Positions 1 through 8,767 of a stretch of 64,000 nucleotides of DNA are shown piece by piece. The notes under the pieces were generated by a model. It was not told where the DNA came from. It saw only the letters and a list, made by a program, of their open reading frames with translations, and searched no databases. Positions within the stretch are counted from its first letter, which is position 1; each line of letters begins with the position of its first letter. Source of the stretch: Treponema bryantii (GTDB lineage: Bacteria > Spirochaetota > Spirochaetia > Treponematales > Treponemataceae). The position numbers and the translations under genes are program-made. The stretch is taken from contig NZ_FOFU01000002.1 in NCBI RefSeq assembly GCF_900111035.1, positions 186,001 to 250,000 on the forward strand, in the 5' to 3' direction.

Positions 1-1
1 C

Positions 2-910
2 GGAAGTTTGCGTGGTAGTATGGGAAAATTTGCGGATCTCGGTCCTAAAGCACACGAAAACAGTATGTTCATAGATAAAATCCGTTCATTCCTGGCTTAC
101 GAACCGCGCCTTAAGGATGATGTTGGTGACAATGTTCCAGAAGGAGCCGGAGAACTTTCTTTGAGCCATGTTACCTTCAAGTATTCTGAAACAGGCCGTA
201 CTGTTCTTGATGATATTTCTCTCACCGTAAAACCTGGCGAGCATATTGCCATCGTAGGTTATAACGGAGCTGGAAAAACAACACTCATCAAACTGCTGAT
301 GCGTCTTTATGATCCGACAAGCGGTACAATCACTTATCACGACAAAAATGTCGCAACACTTTGTCCGCGCGAATATCACAAACGAATTGGTGTTGTTTTC
401 CAGGATTATCAGATGTTCGGTGCAAACCTTGCAGAAAACGTTGTTATGGATAATATGACAAAAGAAGAGATTGAAGAAAAATCTCCTGTTATTACTCAAG
501 CCTTAACATCTGCAGGTTTTGAACACAAACTCAATCATCTGCCAGACCGTCTCTTTACTCAGGTAACAACAGAATTTGATAAAAAGGGTGTTGATTTTTC
601 TGGTGGTGAAAGTCAGAAGGTGGCTATTTCCCGCGCCTTCTACAAGAACGCCGACATCTTAATTATGGATGAGCCATCCAGTGCCCTCGACCCTATCGCC
701 GAGTACGAACTGAATAAGGCAATGGAAACCGCGGCAAAAGGAAAAACCGTGTTCTATATTTCACACCGTCTTTCTACAACCCGCGACGCAGACCGCATCA
801 TCATGCTCGAACGCGGCCGCATTATAGAAGAGGGCACACACACAGAGCTCCTTTCTAAAAACGGCAAATACGCCGAAATGTGGAATGCACAGGCAGGAAA
901 GTATAATTAA
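2..910 (+). CDS. ABC exporter, C-terminal nucleotide-binding domain (5' truncated by window)
   Basis: This is the ATPase half of an ABC exporter. The reading frame is open to the left window edge, so the membrane domain probably lies outside. Visible motifs are a Walker A (GYNGAGKTT), a signature of FSGGE type, a Walker B (ILIMDEPSSALDP) and an H-loop (YISHRLST), all in the usual order. The arrangement with DDISLTVKPGE ahead of Walker A is typical of fused membrane/ATPase exporters (ABCB-like). Substrate cannot be told. The stop codon overlaps the convergent histidine kinase stop at TTAA. Confidence 0.9.
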   Translation, partial: GSLRGSMGKFADLGPKAHENSMFIDKIRSFLAYEPRLKDDVGDNVPEGAGELSLSHVTFKYSETGRTVLDDISLTVKPGEHIAIVGYNGAGKTTLIKLLMRLYDPTSGTITYHDKNVATLCPREYHKRIGVVFQDYQMFGANLAENVVMDNMTKEEIEEKSPVITQALTSAGFEHKLNHLPDRLFTQVTTEFDKKGVDFSGGESQKVAISRAFYKNADILIMDEPSSALDPIAEYELNKAMETAAKGKTVFYISHRLSTTRDADRIIMLERGRIIEEGTHTELLSKNGKYAEMWNAQAGKYN

Positions 911-2265
911 TCACTATCACCCTGAACCTGTTTCAGGGTCAATGTGAAAAGCGCTCCATGAGGCTCTGCGGTTCCAGCCGAAATACCGGCCCCCAGAGCT
1001 TCTGCGAGCGTTTTCGCAATTGCAAGCCCTAAACCAGAACCACCGGCACTTCTTGTATGAGCCTCATCGGCACGATAAAAGCGCTCAAAAACATGAGGAA
1101 GTGCTTCTTCTGAAATTCCAGGACCATCATCACTTTCCGTGATGATAATCTGTCCGTCTGCGGTCCTTTCAAAGCTGAGGCGGACATTACATTTATCCCC
1201 CGCAAATTTCATACTGTTCGAAACAAATACAGTAAGAATCTGATGCAGCATTTCCGGATCTGTTTCCAGAAGCACATCCCCTTCTGAATCAGAGAATATC
1301 TCAAAACTTGCCTCAGGATATACAGAAGCAAATTCTTCTTTTACACGCTGGAACAATTCACAAATATCAACTTCACAAAGCTGCGGCTTAATCCGTCTGC
1401 TTTCAATCCGCGAAATCTGCAGCAGATTTTCAATAATTACATGCATTGATTTTGCTTCATCTTTGATTGCATTCAAAGATTTTTCCAGCTGTTCAGGATT
1501 TTCTTTTCCCCAGCGAAGCAGAAGATTTGCCTGCCCGGAAATAACAGTAAGCGGAGTATTAAGTTCGTGGGAAACATCACTTGAAAACTGACGCTCTCTG
1601 TCAAAATCAGCTTTAATCCTCAAGAATAAATCATTAAAGGCAACAGAAAGCTCATCTATTTCATCCCCCTGCCCGGTAAGAGGAAGCTGCCCGTCAAGAT
1701 TATCAATCGTCATTGAACGAGCAGTACGGGTAATTTTTACAACAGGTTTTATAGTATGCTTAGTCAGAAAAAGGGAAAAAAGAAACGAAAGCAATAAAAC
1801 AGGCAGCGACATCAGCAGAAGAGAAGACGGAAGCTGCGGAAAAATCTTTGAAAACGAATCATTTTCAATATTTTCAGAAACCGCAATTACAATATCTCTT
1901 CCTGCAAGTCTGTATGTTTCTCCATAATAAAGAACATCAAGGTCTCCATCATAAAAAAAATCTTTTTCAAAATGATGTACAGCTTTTCCTTCAGTATCTT
2001 TAAGCAAAGGTAAAAAAGGATCATTAGTTGCTATAATTTCTTGTGATTCAATGTCATATGCAATAAATGAAAGATAATACGGAAAAGCGTCCATATTGAA
2101 TTCATTTTCATACAAGTCCAGGCAGGCTTTTTTCATTTCTGCAGTCTGTGATGCCTGAACAAACGAACGGAGAATATACAAAAAAGAAAGTGAAAGCAGA
2201 ATAACAGCAAAGGTAAGAATAAACATAAAGCGGAGAGAAAGCTGTACTGCAAAAGATTTCTTCAT
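907..2265 (-). CDS. Two-component sensor histidine kinase
   Basis: This is a membrane histidine kinase of 452 residues. Two membrane helices (about 10-34 and 146-168) flank an extracytoplasmic domain of about 110 residues. A HAMP linker (about 169-222), a HisKA domain with phospho-acceptor His233 (SHELNTPLT) and an HATPase domain follow. The ATPase domain has an N-box Asn350, DDGPG at 379-383 and a GSGLGLAI lid. It should phosphorylate the adjacent OmpR-type regulator, whose stop is 5 nt upstream. The last nine residues, LKQVQGDSD, are encoded by a dispersed palindrome (919-939), so the C-terminus has been extended by a repeat. The signal sensed is unknown. Confidence 0.92.
   Translation of the reverse strand: MKKSFAVQLSLRFMFILTFAVILLSLSFLYILRSFVQASQTAEMKKACLDLYENEFNMDAFPYYLSFIAYDIESQEIIATNDPFLPLLKDTEGKAVHHFEKDFFYDGDLDVLYYGETYRLAGRDIVIAVSENIENDSFSKIFPQLPSSLLLMSLPVLLLSFLFSLFLTKHTIKPVVKITRTARSMTIDNLDGQLPLTGQGDEIDELSVAFNDLFLRIKADFDRERQFSSDVSHELNTPLTVISGQANLLLRWGKENPEQLEKSLNAIKDEAKSMHVIIENLLQISRIESRRIKPQLCEVDICELFQRVKEEFASVYPEASFEIFSDSEGDVLLETDPEMLHQILTVFVSNSMKFAGDKCNVRLSFERTADGQIIITESDDGPGISEEALPHVFERFYRADEAHTRSAGGSGLGLAIAKTLAEALGAGISAGTAEPHGALFTLTLKQVQGDSD
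919..939. repeat. 21-nt palindrome, copy 1 (inside kinase 3' end)
   Basis: An 8-bp stem ACCCTGAA/TTCAGGGT encloses the 5-nt loop CCTGT. The same 21-nt design occurs at 3540-3560 and 16221-16241 with paired changes in the stem. This copy lies inside the coding end of the histidine kinase. Confidence 0.75.
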
Positions 2266-2270
2266 TTTTC

Positions 2271-2939
2271 TTAACCCATCATATAACCGGCACCGCGCAC
2301 AGTTCTTATATATTCATCCTTTGTATATTGAGAAATCTTCGAACGCAGATATCCAACATAAACATCAACCGTGTTCTCATCAATAAAGTGTCCTACACCC
2401 CAGATTTCATCAATAATCTGCTGTCGTGAAAACACCTTACCCTGATTTTCAATAAGAAGTTTAAGAAATAAAAATTCAGTTTTAGAAAGCTGAACTTCAT
2501 TTGAATCAATTGAAAAACTCATTCGGTCAACATTCAAAGTAAGATTTCTGATTGATGACAGTACTTCCTGTGGCTTTGAATAATTTACACGACGGAACAA
2601 CGCATTTATACGGGCAAGAAGTTCTTCAATCTCAAAAGGCTTTGGAATATAATCATCAGCTCCAAGATTCAAACCGTTAATTTTATCAATAGTTTCTCCG
2701 CGGGCAGTTTCAAGAATTACAGGTACAGTAGAAACCGCACGAATCCGTCGCAGCACTTCAAGTCCATTTAATTCAGGAAGCATAATATCCAGCAGAATTA
2801 AATCCGGTTTTTCTTCTTCAAATTTAGACAAAGCTTCACGGCCAGTAACTGCAAGACAGGTTGTATACCCCTCATGTTCAAGTTCTGGAATTATGAAATC
2901 CGAAATACCAGCATCATCTTCTACAATAAGTATTTTCAT
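2271..2939 (-). CDS. OmpR-family response regulator
   Basis: This is a 222-residue DNA-binding response regulator. The receiver domain (1-115) carries the acidic pair Asp8/Asp9, phospho-acceptor Asp51 (LLDIMLPELNG), Thr78 and Lys100 (KPF). The C-terminal half (about 130-222) is a winged helix ending in the usual RTVRGAGYMM. A good Shine-Dalgarno (AGAGAGG) precedes the ATG. It sits between the small secreted protein upstream (2-nt gap) and its kinase downstream (5-nt gap), so the three are one operon. The target genes are unknown; the convergent ABC exporter is an obvious candidate but nothing here proves it. Confidence 0.95.
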   Translation of the reverse strand: MKILIVEDDAGISDFIIPELEHEGYTTCLAVTGREALSKFEEEKPDLILLDIMLPELNGLEVLRRIRAVSTVPVILETARGETIDKINGLNLGADDYIPKPFEIEELLARINALFRRVNYSKPQEVLSSIRNLTLNVDRMSFSIDSNEVQLSKTEFLFLKLLIENQGKVFSRQQIIDEIWGVGHFIDENTVDVYVGYLRSKISQYTKDEYIRTVRGAGYMMG

Positions 2940-2941
2940 CT

Positions 2942-3412
2942 TTACCTCTCTACTTCAATTAAAAGTTCTACCGGCTCAATAAATGTATTATTGAAAGAAC
3001 GTATATTGCAAATTCGCATTTTGAATGAATTGATAGTTAAAGGAACCAGCATTTTTACTGAAGTTCCCTTTTTATTAAATAAAAATCGGACAAAAGGTGG
3101 AAGCGGTGTATTATTGATAAGAATTGAATCAGGTTTTATAGACCGTGGATTTATACTCTGATTAAAAATAATCTCAATAAAAATCAGATTCCCTTCCTTT
3201 TTCGTACACTTAGTCTGAATTATCTTCAAAGGAAGATTTTCTGAATACGTTCTGTTTCCTCTATATTTGATTATATTGTCCGGATCTTTTGGAAACTGTG
3301 GAGGAGGAGGAAATCTGCCAGAATCACCAGAGGGAATCCCCTGTGCATTTAAAAGAGAAAATCCAAAAATCAGAAAATAAAAGAAAATGTTTTTCTTTAA
3401 GAAAAACTTCAT
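2942..3412 (-). CDS. Small predicted exported protein, first gene of the two-component operon
   Basis: Not recognised. The 156-residue product begins with a lysine-rich stretch and a hydrophobic signal-like segment (about 8-22, ending LLNAQG), then a proline-rich run (FPPPPQFP), then a beta-rich region. There is no lipobox Cys, so it is probably periplasmic. It is co-transcribed with the response regulator and kinase, so it may take part in sensing (inference). There is no Shine-Dalgarno, and a TATAAT box ends only 6 nt before the ATG, suggesting a leaderless message. Confidence 0.65.
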   Translation of the reverse strand: MKFFLKKNIFFYFLIFGFSLLNAQGIPSGDSGRFPPPPQFPKDPDNIIKYRGNRTYSENLPLKIIQTKCTKKEGNLIFIEIIFNQSINPRSIKPDSILINNTPLPPFVRFLFNKKGTSVKMLVPLTINSFKMRICNIRSFNNTFIEPVELLIEVER

Positions 3413-3494
3413 ACACTAATTATAATCCAAAACAAATAAAAATAAATGAAAACAATCCTTATATTTCCTAAGAGTTTTCTTAAACTTATCTAAT

Positions 3495-3535
3495 AAAAAA
3501 ACGCCTGCAGTCATTAAAAACCACAGGCGTTTTTT
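3495..3535 (-). terminator. Intrinsic terminator downstream of tkt (bidirectional)
   Basis: The stem ACGCCTG/CAGGCGT (3501-3507 with 3524-3530) has A and T tracts on both sides, giving a uridine tail on either strand. It ends the minus-strand transketolase transcript after the duplicated tail. Confidence 0.85.
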
Positions 3536-3539
3536 ATAG

Positions 3540-3560
3540 ATGCTGAAACAAGTTCAGCAT
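3540..3560. repeat. 21-nt palindrome, copy 2
   Basis: The stem ATGCTGAA/TTCAGCAT encloses a 5-nt loop. Read on the minus strand the loop is CTTGT, as in the copy at 16221. It lies between the tkt terminator and the duplicated tkt tail. Confidence 0.7.
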
Positions 3561-3564
3561 TACG

Positions 3565-3651
3565 TTATTTCTTAAGCAACTTAGCAAGATTCTTAGCTGT
3601 GAATGTCGCACGCTTACGCGTGCTTACCGAGTTTGCTGCGCAAACTCGCCA
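3565..3651 (-). pseudogene. Duplicated transketolase C-terminal tail plus palindromic insert
   Basis: In the same frame as tkt, after its stop codon (3652-3654), the sequence reads through to a second FTAKNLAKLLKK and stop (3565-3567). This repeats the last 12 residues of the real protein with mostly different codons. Between the two tails are two hairpins: GCACGC/GCGTGC (about 3608-3623) and GAGTTTG/CAAACTC (about 3629-3647). The simplest reading is that the original 3' end was displaced by an inserted element that brought or copied a new gene end. The sequence cannot tell which tail is ancestral. Confidence 0.75.
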
Positions 3652-5628
3652 TTACTTTTTCAGAAGCTTTGCTAAATTTTTTGCGGTAAATCCTAAATAT
3701 TCGGCAACTTTGTTAGCTGGACCTGATGTACCGAAGGTGTCGATACAGAAGCAGTTCTCTTTTGAAGTGAACTGGAGCCATTCCATAGAAATGCCGGCTT
3801 CTGTACATACAACACGCTTTGTTTCACCAATGATTGCATCCTGTTTTGCCTTAGGAAGGTTTTCGAACTTCTTAAGATCTGGAACAGAAACAACACGAAT
3901 CTTCTTTTCTGGAACTTCTGCTGCAGCCTGAAGAGCCATATTAACCTCAGAACCACTTGCAAGAATTGTGATATCAGGCTTGTCTGCACCGTTCTTTACG
4001 ATGTAAGCACCGTTTGCAGCCATGTTCTTCTTCCAAGACTTGTCATCCTTTTCATAAACAGCGAGTGCCTGGCGTGTAAATGCCATACAAACTGGATGAT
4101 CCTTAGAAGCATAAGCAATCTTCCAAGCTTCCATAGATTCTTCAGGGTCACCTGGACGGATAGCCTGAACACCAGGAATAGCACGGAGAGAAGTCATAGT
4201 TTCAATTGGCTGGTGAGTTGGACCATCTTCACCTACGTAGATAGAATCGTGTGTGAATACGTAGATAACTGGCTGCTTCATCAAAGAAACAACGCGGAGA
4301 GATGGACGGAGGTAATCTGCGAATACAAGGAATGTAGCACAGAATGGGCGGAGGCCACCGTGGAGAGAAATACCTGCACAAACAGCAGACATTGCAAACT
4401 CACGGATACCGTACTCAATTGTACGTCCGGCGCGGTTTTCTGGGCTGAATGTTCCGTTATCAGTTGCCTTGAATGCAGTCTTGTTTGGTCCCATAAGGTC
4501 AGCAGAACCACCAACAAGGTTAGCATAACGTGCAGCAATTACGTTCAAAGCCTTTCCAGAAGCATCACGTGTAGCACAAGCATCGCCTACTTTGTAAACA
4601 ACATCTTTTACAGTGTCATCAGTTACAGCATCTGAATGGTAAGCATCCCAGAGCTTCTTGAGTTCAGGATTTTCTTTTGCCCATGCAGCAAAATCAGCAT
4701 TCCAGTCTGCTTCAGCCTTAGCAAATGCAGCCTTCTTGCTTTCGAAATATTTGTAAGCTTCAGGAACTACATAGAAGTCCTGATCAACTGGAAGTCCAAG
4801 CTTCTTCTTTGCAGCAACAATGCCTTCTGCACCAAGTGGAGCACCGTGTACATCAGCAGTTCCCTGCTTTGGAGCACCTTTACCGATTACAGACTTGAGC
4901 ATAATCAAAGTTGGCTGATCCTTGCATTTCTTAGCTTCTTTTACGAGCTCTACGATGCCTTCAACATCATACATGCTTCCCTTAAGAACCTGCCAGCCAT
5001 AAGCCTTGTAGCGAGCTGCAATATTATCTGTGAAAGTAATATCTGTATTACCATCAATAGAAATCTTATTCTGATCGTAGAATACGATAAGTTTACCAAG
5101 TTTTAGATTACCAGCGAGAGAACAAGCTTCAGAAGCAACACCTTCCTGAAGACATCCTTCTCCTACGAGAGAGTATGTGTAGTGGTCAACAATCTTGTGA
5201 CCCTTTGTGTTGAATTTTGCAGCGAGCATCTGTTCTGCAATAGCCATACCAACAGCCATTGAAACGCCCTGTCCGAGAGGACCACCAGTACATTCAACAC
5301 CATCTGTATCACCATATTCCGGGTGACCAGGACACTTAGAACCAACCTGGCGGAAGTTCTTAATATCGTCCAGGCTTACTTTGTATCCGGCAAGATGAAG
5401 GATACTGTAAAGAAGCATAGAACCGTGACCTGCAGAAAGTACAAAACGGTCTCTGTCTGCCCATTTTGAGTTTGCAGGATTGTGCTTCATTACTTCACCA
5501 TACAATACTGCTGCAGCTTCTGCTGCTCCAAGTGGAAGTCCTGGGTGACCAGAATTTGCCTTCTGAATTGCGTCCATTGACAAGCTGCGGATTGAAAGTG
5601 CAACTGCCTCAACACCTTTTTTGTTCAT
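3652..5628 (-). CDS. tkt: Transketolase
   Basis: This thiamine-diphosphate enzyme moves two-carbon units between sugar phosphates in the non-oxidative pentose phosphate pathway. The 658 residues match the full family length. Visible landmarks are the N-terminal substrate region (SGHPGLPLGAAE, LSAGHGSMLLY), the cofactor motif GEGCLQEGVASEA with a downstream YDQNKISIDG, and the pyrimidine domain with EYGIREFAM and GLRPFCATFLVF. The start has AGGAG 9 nt upstream. The gene is preceded by the ptsN-like gene and its terminator, so it has its own promoter. Its 3' end is unusual: the last 12 codons recur downstream beyond a palindromic insert. Confidence 0.97.
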   Translation of the reverse strand: MNKKGVEAVALSIRSLSMDAIQKANSGHPGLPLGAAEAAAVLYGEVMKHNPANSKWADRDRFVLSAGHGSMLLYSILHLAGYKVSLDDIKNFRQVGSKCPGHPEYGDTDGVECTGGPLGQGVSMAVGMAIAEQMLAAKFNTKGHKIVDHYTYSLVGEGCLQEGVASEACSLAGNLKLGKLIVFYDQNKISIDGNTDITFTDNIAARYKAYGWQVLKGSMYDVEGIVELVKEAKKCKDQPTLIMLKSVIGKGAPKQGTADVHGAPLGAEGIVAAKKKLGLPVDQDFYVVPEAYKYFESKKAAFAKAEADWNADFAAWAKENPELKKLWDAYHSDAVTDDTVKDVVYKVGDACATRDASGKALNVIAARYANLVGGSADLMGPNKTAFKATDNGTFSPENRAGRTIEYGIREFAMSAVCAGISLHGGLRPFCATFLVFADYLRPSLRVVSLMKQPVIYVFTHDSIYVGEDGPTHQPIETMTSLRAIPGVQAIRPGDPEESMEAWKIAYASKDHPVCMAFTRQALAVYEKDDKSWKKNMAANGAYIVKNGADKPDITILASGSEVNMALQAAAEVPEKKIRVVSVPDLKKFENLPKAKQDAIIGETKRVVCTEAGISMEWLQFTSKENCFCIDTFGTSGPANKVAEYLGFTAKNLAKLLKK

Positions 5629-5683
5629 AATTTGATACTCCTAATATATTTTTTCAAAATATTAAACGTTTTACTTAACGATA

Positions 5684-5713
5684 TAAAAATCAGCCTTTAA
5701 TTAAATAAAGGCT
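5684..5713 (-). terminator. Intrinsic terminator after the PTS IIA gene
   Basis: The stem AGCCTTTA/TAAAGGCT (5692-5699 with 5706-5713) is followed on the minus strand by five uridines. It lies just after the IIA stop codon (5718) and upstream of the tkt ribosome site. Confidence 0.8.
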
Positions 5714-5717
5714 ATTT

Positions 5718-6191
5718 TTATTGATCCAATTCTTTGATTATAGAAGAAAGCACAGCTTCATCTGAACGAAGTTCAAGAGCCTTCTTAAATTTAGAATCTC
5801 TGAAAAGAGCAGCCAGAGATGAAAGAACCTTAAGATGAATCTGCGAATTGTGAGCAAGCAGGATGAACATTACAAATACTTCACGCTCATCAGGTGCTTT
5901 CATATCAATAGGATTTTTAAGGTAAACAACACAAATACGCTGTTCTGCCTCATTTCGCATAATTGGTGAACGAGCATGAGGAAGAGCAATTCCATTTCCT
6001 ACAGCAGTACTCAAAACCTCTTCACGAGCACAAAGAGCATTGTAAACAGTCTCAGAAGTCATTCCAGCTGGAAGATCAATCATCTTACAAACCTTGGCAT
6101 AAATCTCCTGAGGAGTGCTTCCTTCTACATTCTTGAAAACACCGCCTCTGTGAATCAACTGTGCCAAATCAACTTCAACTTCAGTATCCAT
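5718..6191 (-). CDS. ptsN: PTS fructose/nitrogen-type EIIA domain protein
   Basis: This is a 157-residue stand-alone EIIA protein of the fructose/mannitol/Ntr family. The phospho-acceptor is His72 in the motif GNGIALPHAR, followed by the conserved VYLKNPIDMKAPDE and VMFILLAH segments. No transporter domains are attached, so it is probably regulatory. In PtsN-bearing bacteria such proteins act with EI-Ntr/NPr and sigma-54 systems. A sigma-54 promoter elsewhere in this window (58060) makes that link attractive but unproven. It lies 18 nt after the 496-residue unknown gene, so the two are co-transcribed. Confidence 0.85.
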   Translation of the reverse strand: MDTEVEVDLAQLIHRGGVFKNVEGSTPQEIYAKVCKMIDLPAGMTSETVYNALCAREEVLSTAVGNGIALPHARSPIMRNEAEQRICVVYLKNPIDMKAPDEREVFVMFILLAHNSQIHLKVLSSLAALFRDSKFKKALELRSDEAVLSSIIKELDQ

Positions 6192-6209
6192 ATATTTCTC
6201 CCTAATTTT

Positions 6210-7700
6210 TTATTCCGTTTTTACTATTTCAAAGCCCTTAAACCTGTTGCTCTCCAAAGCTGAAAAAAGAATACCGCTTATTTCTTCAAAAGTTTCTTCC
6301 ATTCCATCCAGAGAAAGAGAAACATCATCAGTTGGAAAATGCGGTCTCATATAAACATTTTCAACTTCTTCCAGAAGCCTGACTACATGACTGTAAAGCT
6401 GAGAAAGAATAACCAGTTCCTGCTGAGGAAAATTATCTGCAGCAACACCTGAACCACCAATCTCACAGAACAGTTTACTTACATTTGTAAAAAGCGCAAG
6501 AATTCGTTTTCGCAGCTGTGCAATCGGATAATCAGAAAACTGATTATACATCTTTTTAAGTATATCATTACGCTTTTCTATATTCAATAATACAAGTCGT
6601 CGCTCAGCAGAAGAAATCATAGCCATATTAGGGAAAATCTTTTGAAGCACATCATCAAAGCTTTCCGATTCATCCTGGTCACTTTTAGACTTTTTATTTC
6701 TGCTGTCGTAAATCCTGTCTTCCAGAATAGCATCAATTACACGCGGAGTAAGCGTAAGAGCCATATCCGAAAGTAAAGTACCACGGTCAATTCCAAGCCC
6801 ATTCCACTTACCAATATAAGGAACAGATTCACCTTTTCGCCAGATTCTCGTTTCAACACCATAAGGCTCAAAACCAATTTTAGTAGTATGAGCTAAAAAC
6901 TCTTCAGTTGAACCGCAGCAGCGGATACAAAGCTCCTCCTGATTTTCCAGAAACAGATATGAAAGCTGTTCTTCAATAGAAGAAGCCGGCCCGTGCTTAT
7001 CAAAACTTTCAAGAAGCCCATTTTCAAAATGAGTATACCATTCTTCCCGCTGAACAGCCTCATCAGAAATCACATATTCAGAAAGACAGCTGGACTGAAC
7101 ATTCATTTCAACAACGCCATCACACCAGTTAAGAGCACGGCAAAGGATTCTGTCACCATACTTAAAATCCTGGCCGCCGTTTATCTCTTTTAACGGCCAG
7201 CAGGTTAAACAGATTTCCTGAGGCATAGAGTATTGAACAGAACTCAGCGGAATAGAAGTGTTGTTTTTATCATTAAAGATATAAGGAAGAATATATCCTT
7301 CTCCATAAAGAGCAAAAGTATCCATTGCAAGATTCATAGAAAAAGTATGAGCTTCACTTTCAATATTCTTCCCGCAAGACATAATACTTATAGCATCAGG
7401 TGGAAGTTCAGGATTTACAAAAGGAATACAGCGATGACCAATCAGAATATAACCTTTTTCAACTTCCTCACGACTTGGCTTAAAGCTGAACCAGCGGCCA
7501 GTAAAAACTCCAGCTTTAGTTACATATTCATTATTTACAAGAGAAAAGGCATATTCCGAAACCTGCAGAATATCTCTGGCATCGGTTTTTGTGATTTTAG
7601 CACCTTTGGATTTCAAATACCTGTAAAAATCATCAACAGTAAAAATATCAAGCTGCTGTGTTAAATATTCTTCTATAATATTGTTAGTTCTAAAATCCAC
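6210..7700 (-). CDS. Conserved-looking protein of unknown function, 496 residues
   Basis: Not recognised. It is soluble, with no signal peptide or membrane helix. The N-terminus (about 5-50) looks like a small helical winged-helix-type module (VDDFYRYLKSKGAKITKTDARDI is spread across it). The middle is beta-rich and the C-terminus is helical and acidic (KSKSDQDESESFDDV). The predicted start is GTG at 7700 with only a weak AGG before it. A TTTACA-N17-TAAAAT promoter ends 6 nt upstream of the GTG. It is followed by the PTS IIA gene in one operon, which suggests a metabolic-regulation role (inference only). Confidence 0.75.
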   Translation of the reverse strand: MDFRTNNIIEEYLTQQLDIFTVDDFYRYLKSKGAKITKTDARDILQVSEYAFSLVNNEYVTKAGVFTGRWFSFKPSREEVEKGYILIGHRCIPFVNPELPPDAISIMSCGKNIESEAHTFSMNLAMDTFALYGEGYILPYIFNDKNNTSIPLSSVQYSMPQEICLTCWPLKEINGGQDFKYGDRILCRALNWCDGVVEMNVQSSCLSEYVISDEAVQREEWYTHFENGLLESFDKHGPASSIEEQLSYLFLENQEELCIRCCGSTEEFLAHTTKIGFEPYGVETRIWRKGESVPYIGKWNGLGIDRGTLLSDMALTLTPRVIDAILEDRIYDSRNKKSKSDQDESESFDDVLQKIFPNMAMISSAERRLVLLNIEKRNDILKKMYNQFSDYPIAQLRKRILALFTNVSKLFCEIGGSGVAADNFPQQELVILSQLYSHVVRLLEEVENVYMRPHFPTDDVSLSLDGMEETFEEISGILFSALESNRFKGFEIVKTE

Positions 7701-7752
7701 AAACCTATTTTAATCTAAAACAAAGAAACTGTAAATTAGTACCGCAATTTGA

Positions 7753-7758
7753 TATAAT
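7753..7758 (+). promoter_or_regulatory. -10 box of the hydrolase gene, leaderless arrangement
   Basis: A perfect TATAAT ends 7 nt before the ATG at 7766 and there is no Shine-Dalgarno. Transcription would therefore start at or next to the start codon. Confidence 0.55.
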
Positions 7759-7765
7759 CAATTTT

Positions 7766-8674
7766 ATGAAATTAACGTTTTTAGGAACAGGAACAAGCCA
7801 CGGAGTTCCCGTAATAGCCTGCGATTGTGCAGTATGTAAATCCTCAGATTCAAAAGACAAAAGAACCCGCAGTTCAGCATATATTCAAATAGATTCAAAA
7901 GATAATTCACATAAATATATTCTTATAGATGTAGGACCAGATTTCCGTACTCAGGCCCTGCGCGAAAACATCCGCCAGATAGATGCAGTTTTATTAACAC
8001 ACAGCCACGCCGACCACCTGCATGGAATAGACGATCTTAGAAACTTTTCCTGCATAATGTCCAATAAACCGGATAATCCTCAGAATAAAAAATACGACAG
8101 GCCGCCTATCCCGTTTTACACAAATGAAGGCACCGCCAGCGATATTAAGCACCGTTTCAATTATTTATTCAGCGAAAAAGCTTTTGGCGGTGGCCATGCA
8201 AAAATCAGCCTTAATCCAGTCGCTAAGACATTTACTTTCGATACAATAAAAATAACACCAGTCCCAATGATGCACGGGCCTCTTGAAACCGCAGGCTGGC
8301 TGCTCACAGAAAACACACCGGAAGGCCCTCGTTCAATAGCCTATCTCACAGACTGTAATTATATAAGTGATGAATCAATAGAACTAATTCACAAAGAATG
8401 CGGGTTAGAAAACGGTGGCCGTCTGGTACATCTTGTAATTGACGGCCTTCGAATAAAAGAACATTCCACCCATTTCAGTTTTCTGCAGGCCCTCGAAGTC
8501 TCAGAAAAAATCGGCGGTGACCACATCTGGTTCACACATCTTACACACAACTCGTCTCATATCCAGACCACCGCATACATAGAAGAACACCGCGCCGAGT
8601 TCCCGGGTCTCGCCACCGCCCTCTCAATCCTCCCCGCCTACGACGGCCTTTCAATATCAACAGTGGCTGAGTAA
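7766..8674 (+). CDS. Metallo-beta-lactamase-fold hydrolase (PhnP/RNase Z-like)
   Basis: This 302-residue enzyme has the metallo-beta-lactamase fold. The metal motif HSHADH is at 79-84, followed by GIDDLR. Later ligands are in VPMMHGP, YLTDCNY and FTHLTHN. The N-terminal GTSHGVPVIACDCAVC segment is typical of the PhnP-like phosphodiesterase branch, where the cysteines may bind an extra metal. The family hydrolyses phosphodiesters such as cyclic phosphates. The exact substrate is not deducible, and no phosphonate genes are nearby. It is transcribed alone and divergently from the 496-residue gene. Confidence 0.85.
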   Translation: MKLTFLGTGTSHGVPVIACDCAVCKSSDSKDKRTRSSAYIQIDSKDNSHKYILIDVGPDFRTQALRENIRQIDAVLLTHSHADHLHGIDDLRNFSCIMSNKPDNPQNKKYDRPPIPFYTNEGTASDIKHRFNYLFSEKAFGGGHAKISLNPVAKTFTFDTIKITPVPMMHGPLETAGWLLTENTPEGPRSIAYLTDCNYISDESIELIHKECGLENGGRLVHLVIDGLRIKEHSTHFSFLQALEVSEKIGGDHIWFTHLTHNSSHIQTTAYIEEHRAEFPGLATALSILPAYDGLSISTVAE

Positions 8675-8710
8675 CCGCCACGACAACATCGGTTGTATCA
8701 AAACCATATT

Positions 8711-8746
8711 TAAAAAAAATAAACCCCGCTGACATCCAACGGGGCT
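8711..8746 (-). terminator. Terminator after rpmB, convergent with the hydrolase
   Basis: The stem CCCCG/CGGGG (8724-8728 with 8740-8744) is followed on the minus strand by a long T-rich tract (rich in A on the plus strand at 8711-8723). It serves rpmB and may also stop plus-strand transcription. Confidence 0.8.
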
Positions 8747-8767
8747 TTCATGCGACTAAAACTAAAC

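Noticed and set aside
3599-3931. A plus-strand ORF over the tkt 3' end
   Set aside because: It is antisense to a clear transketolase and has no family features or ribosome site.
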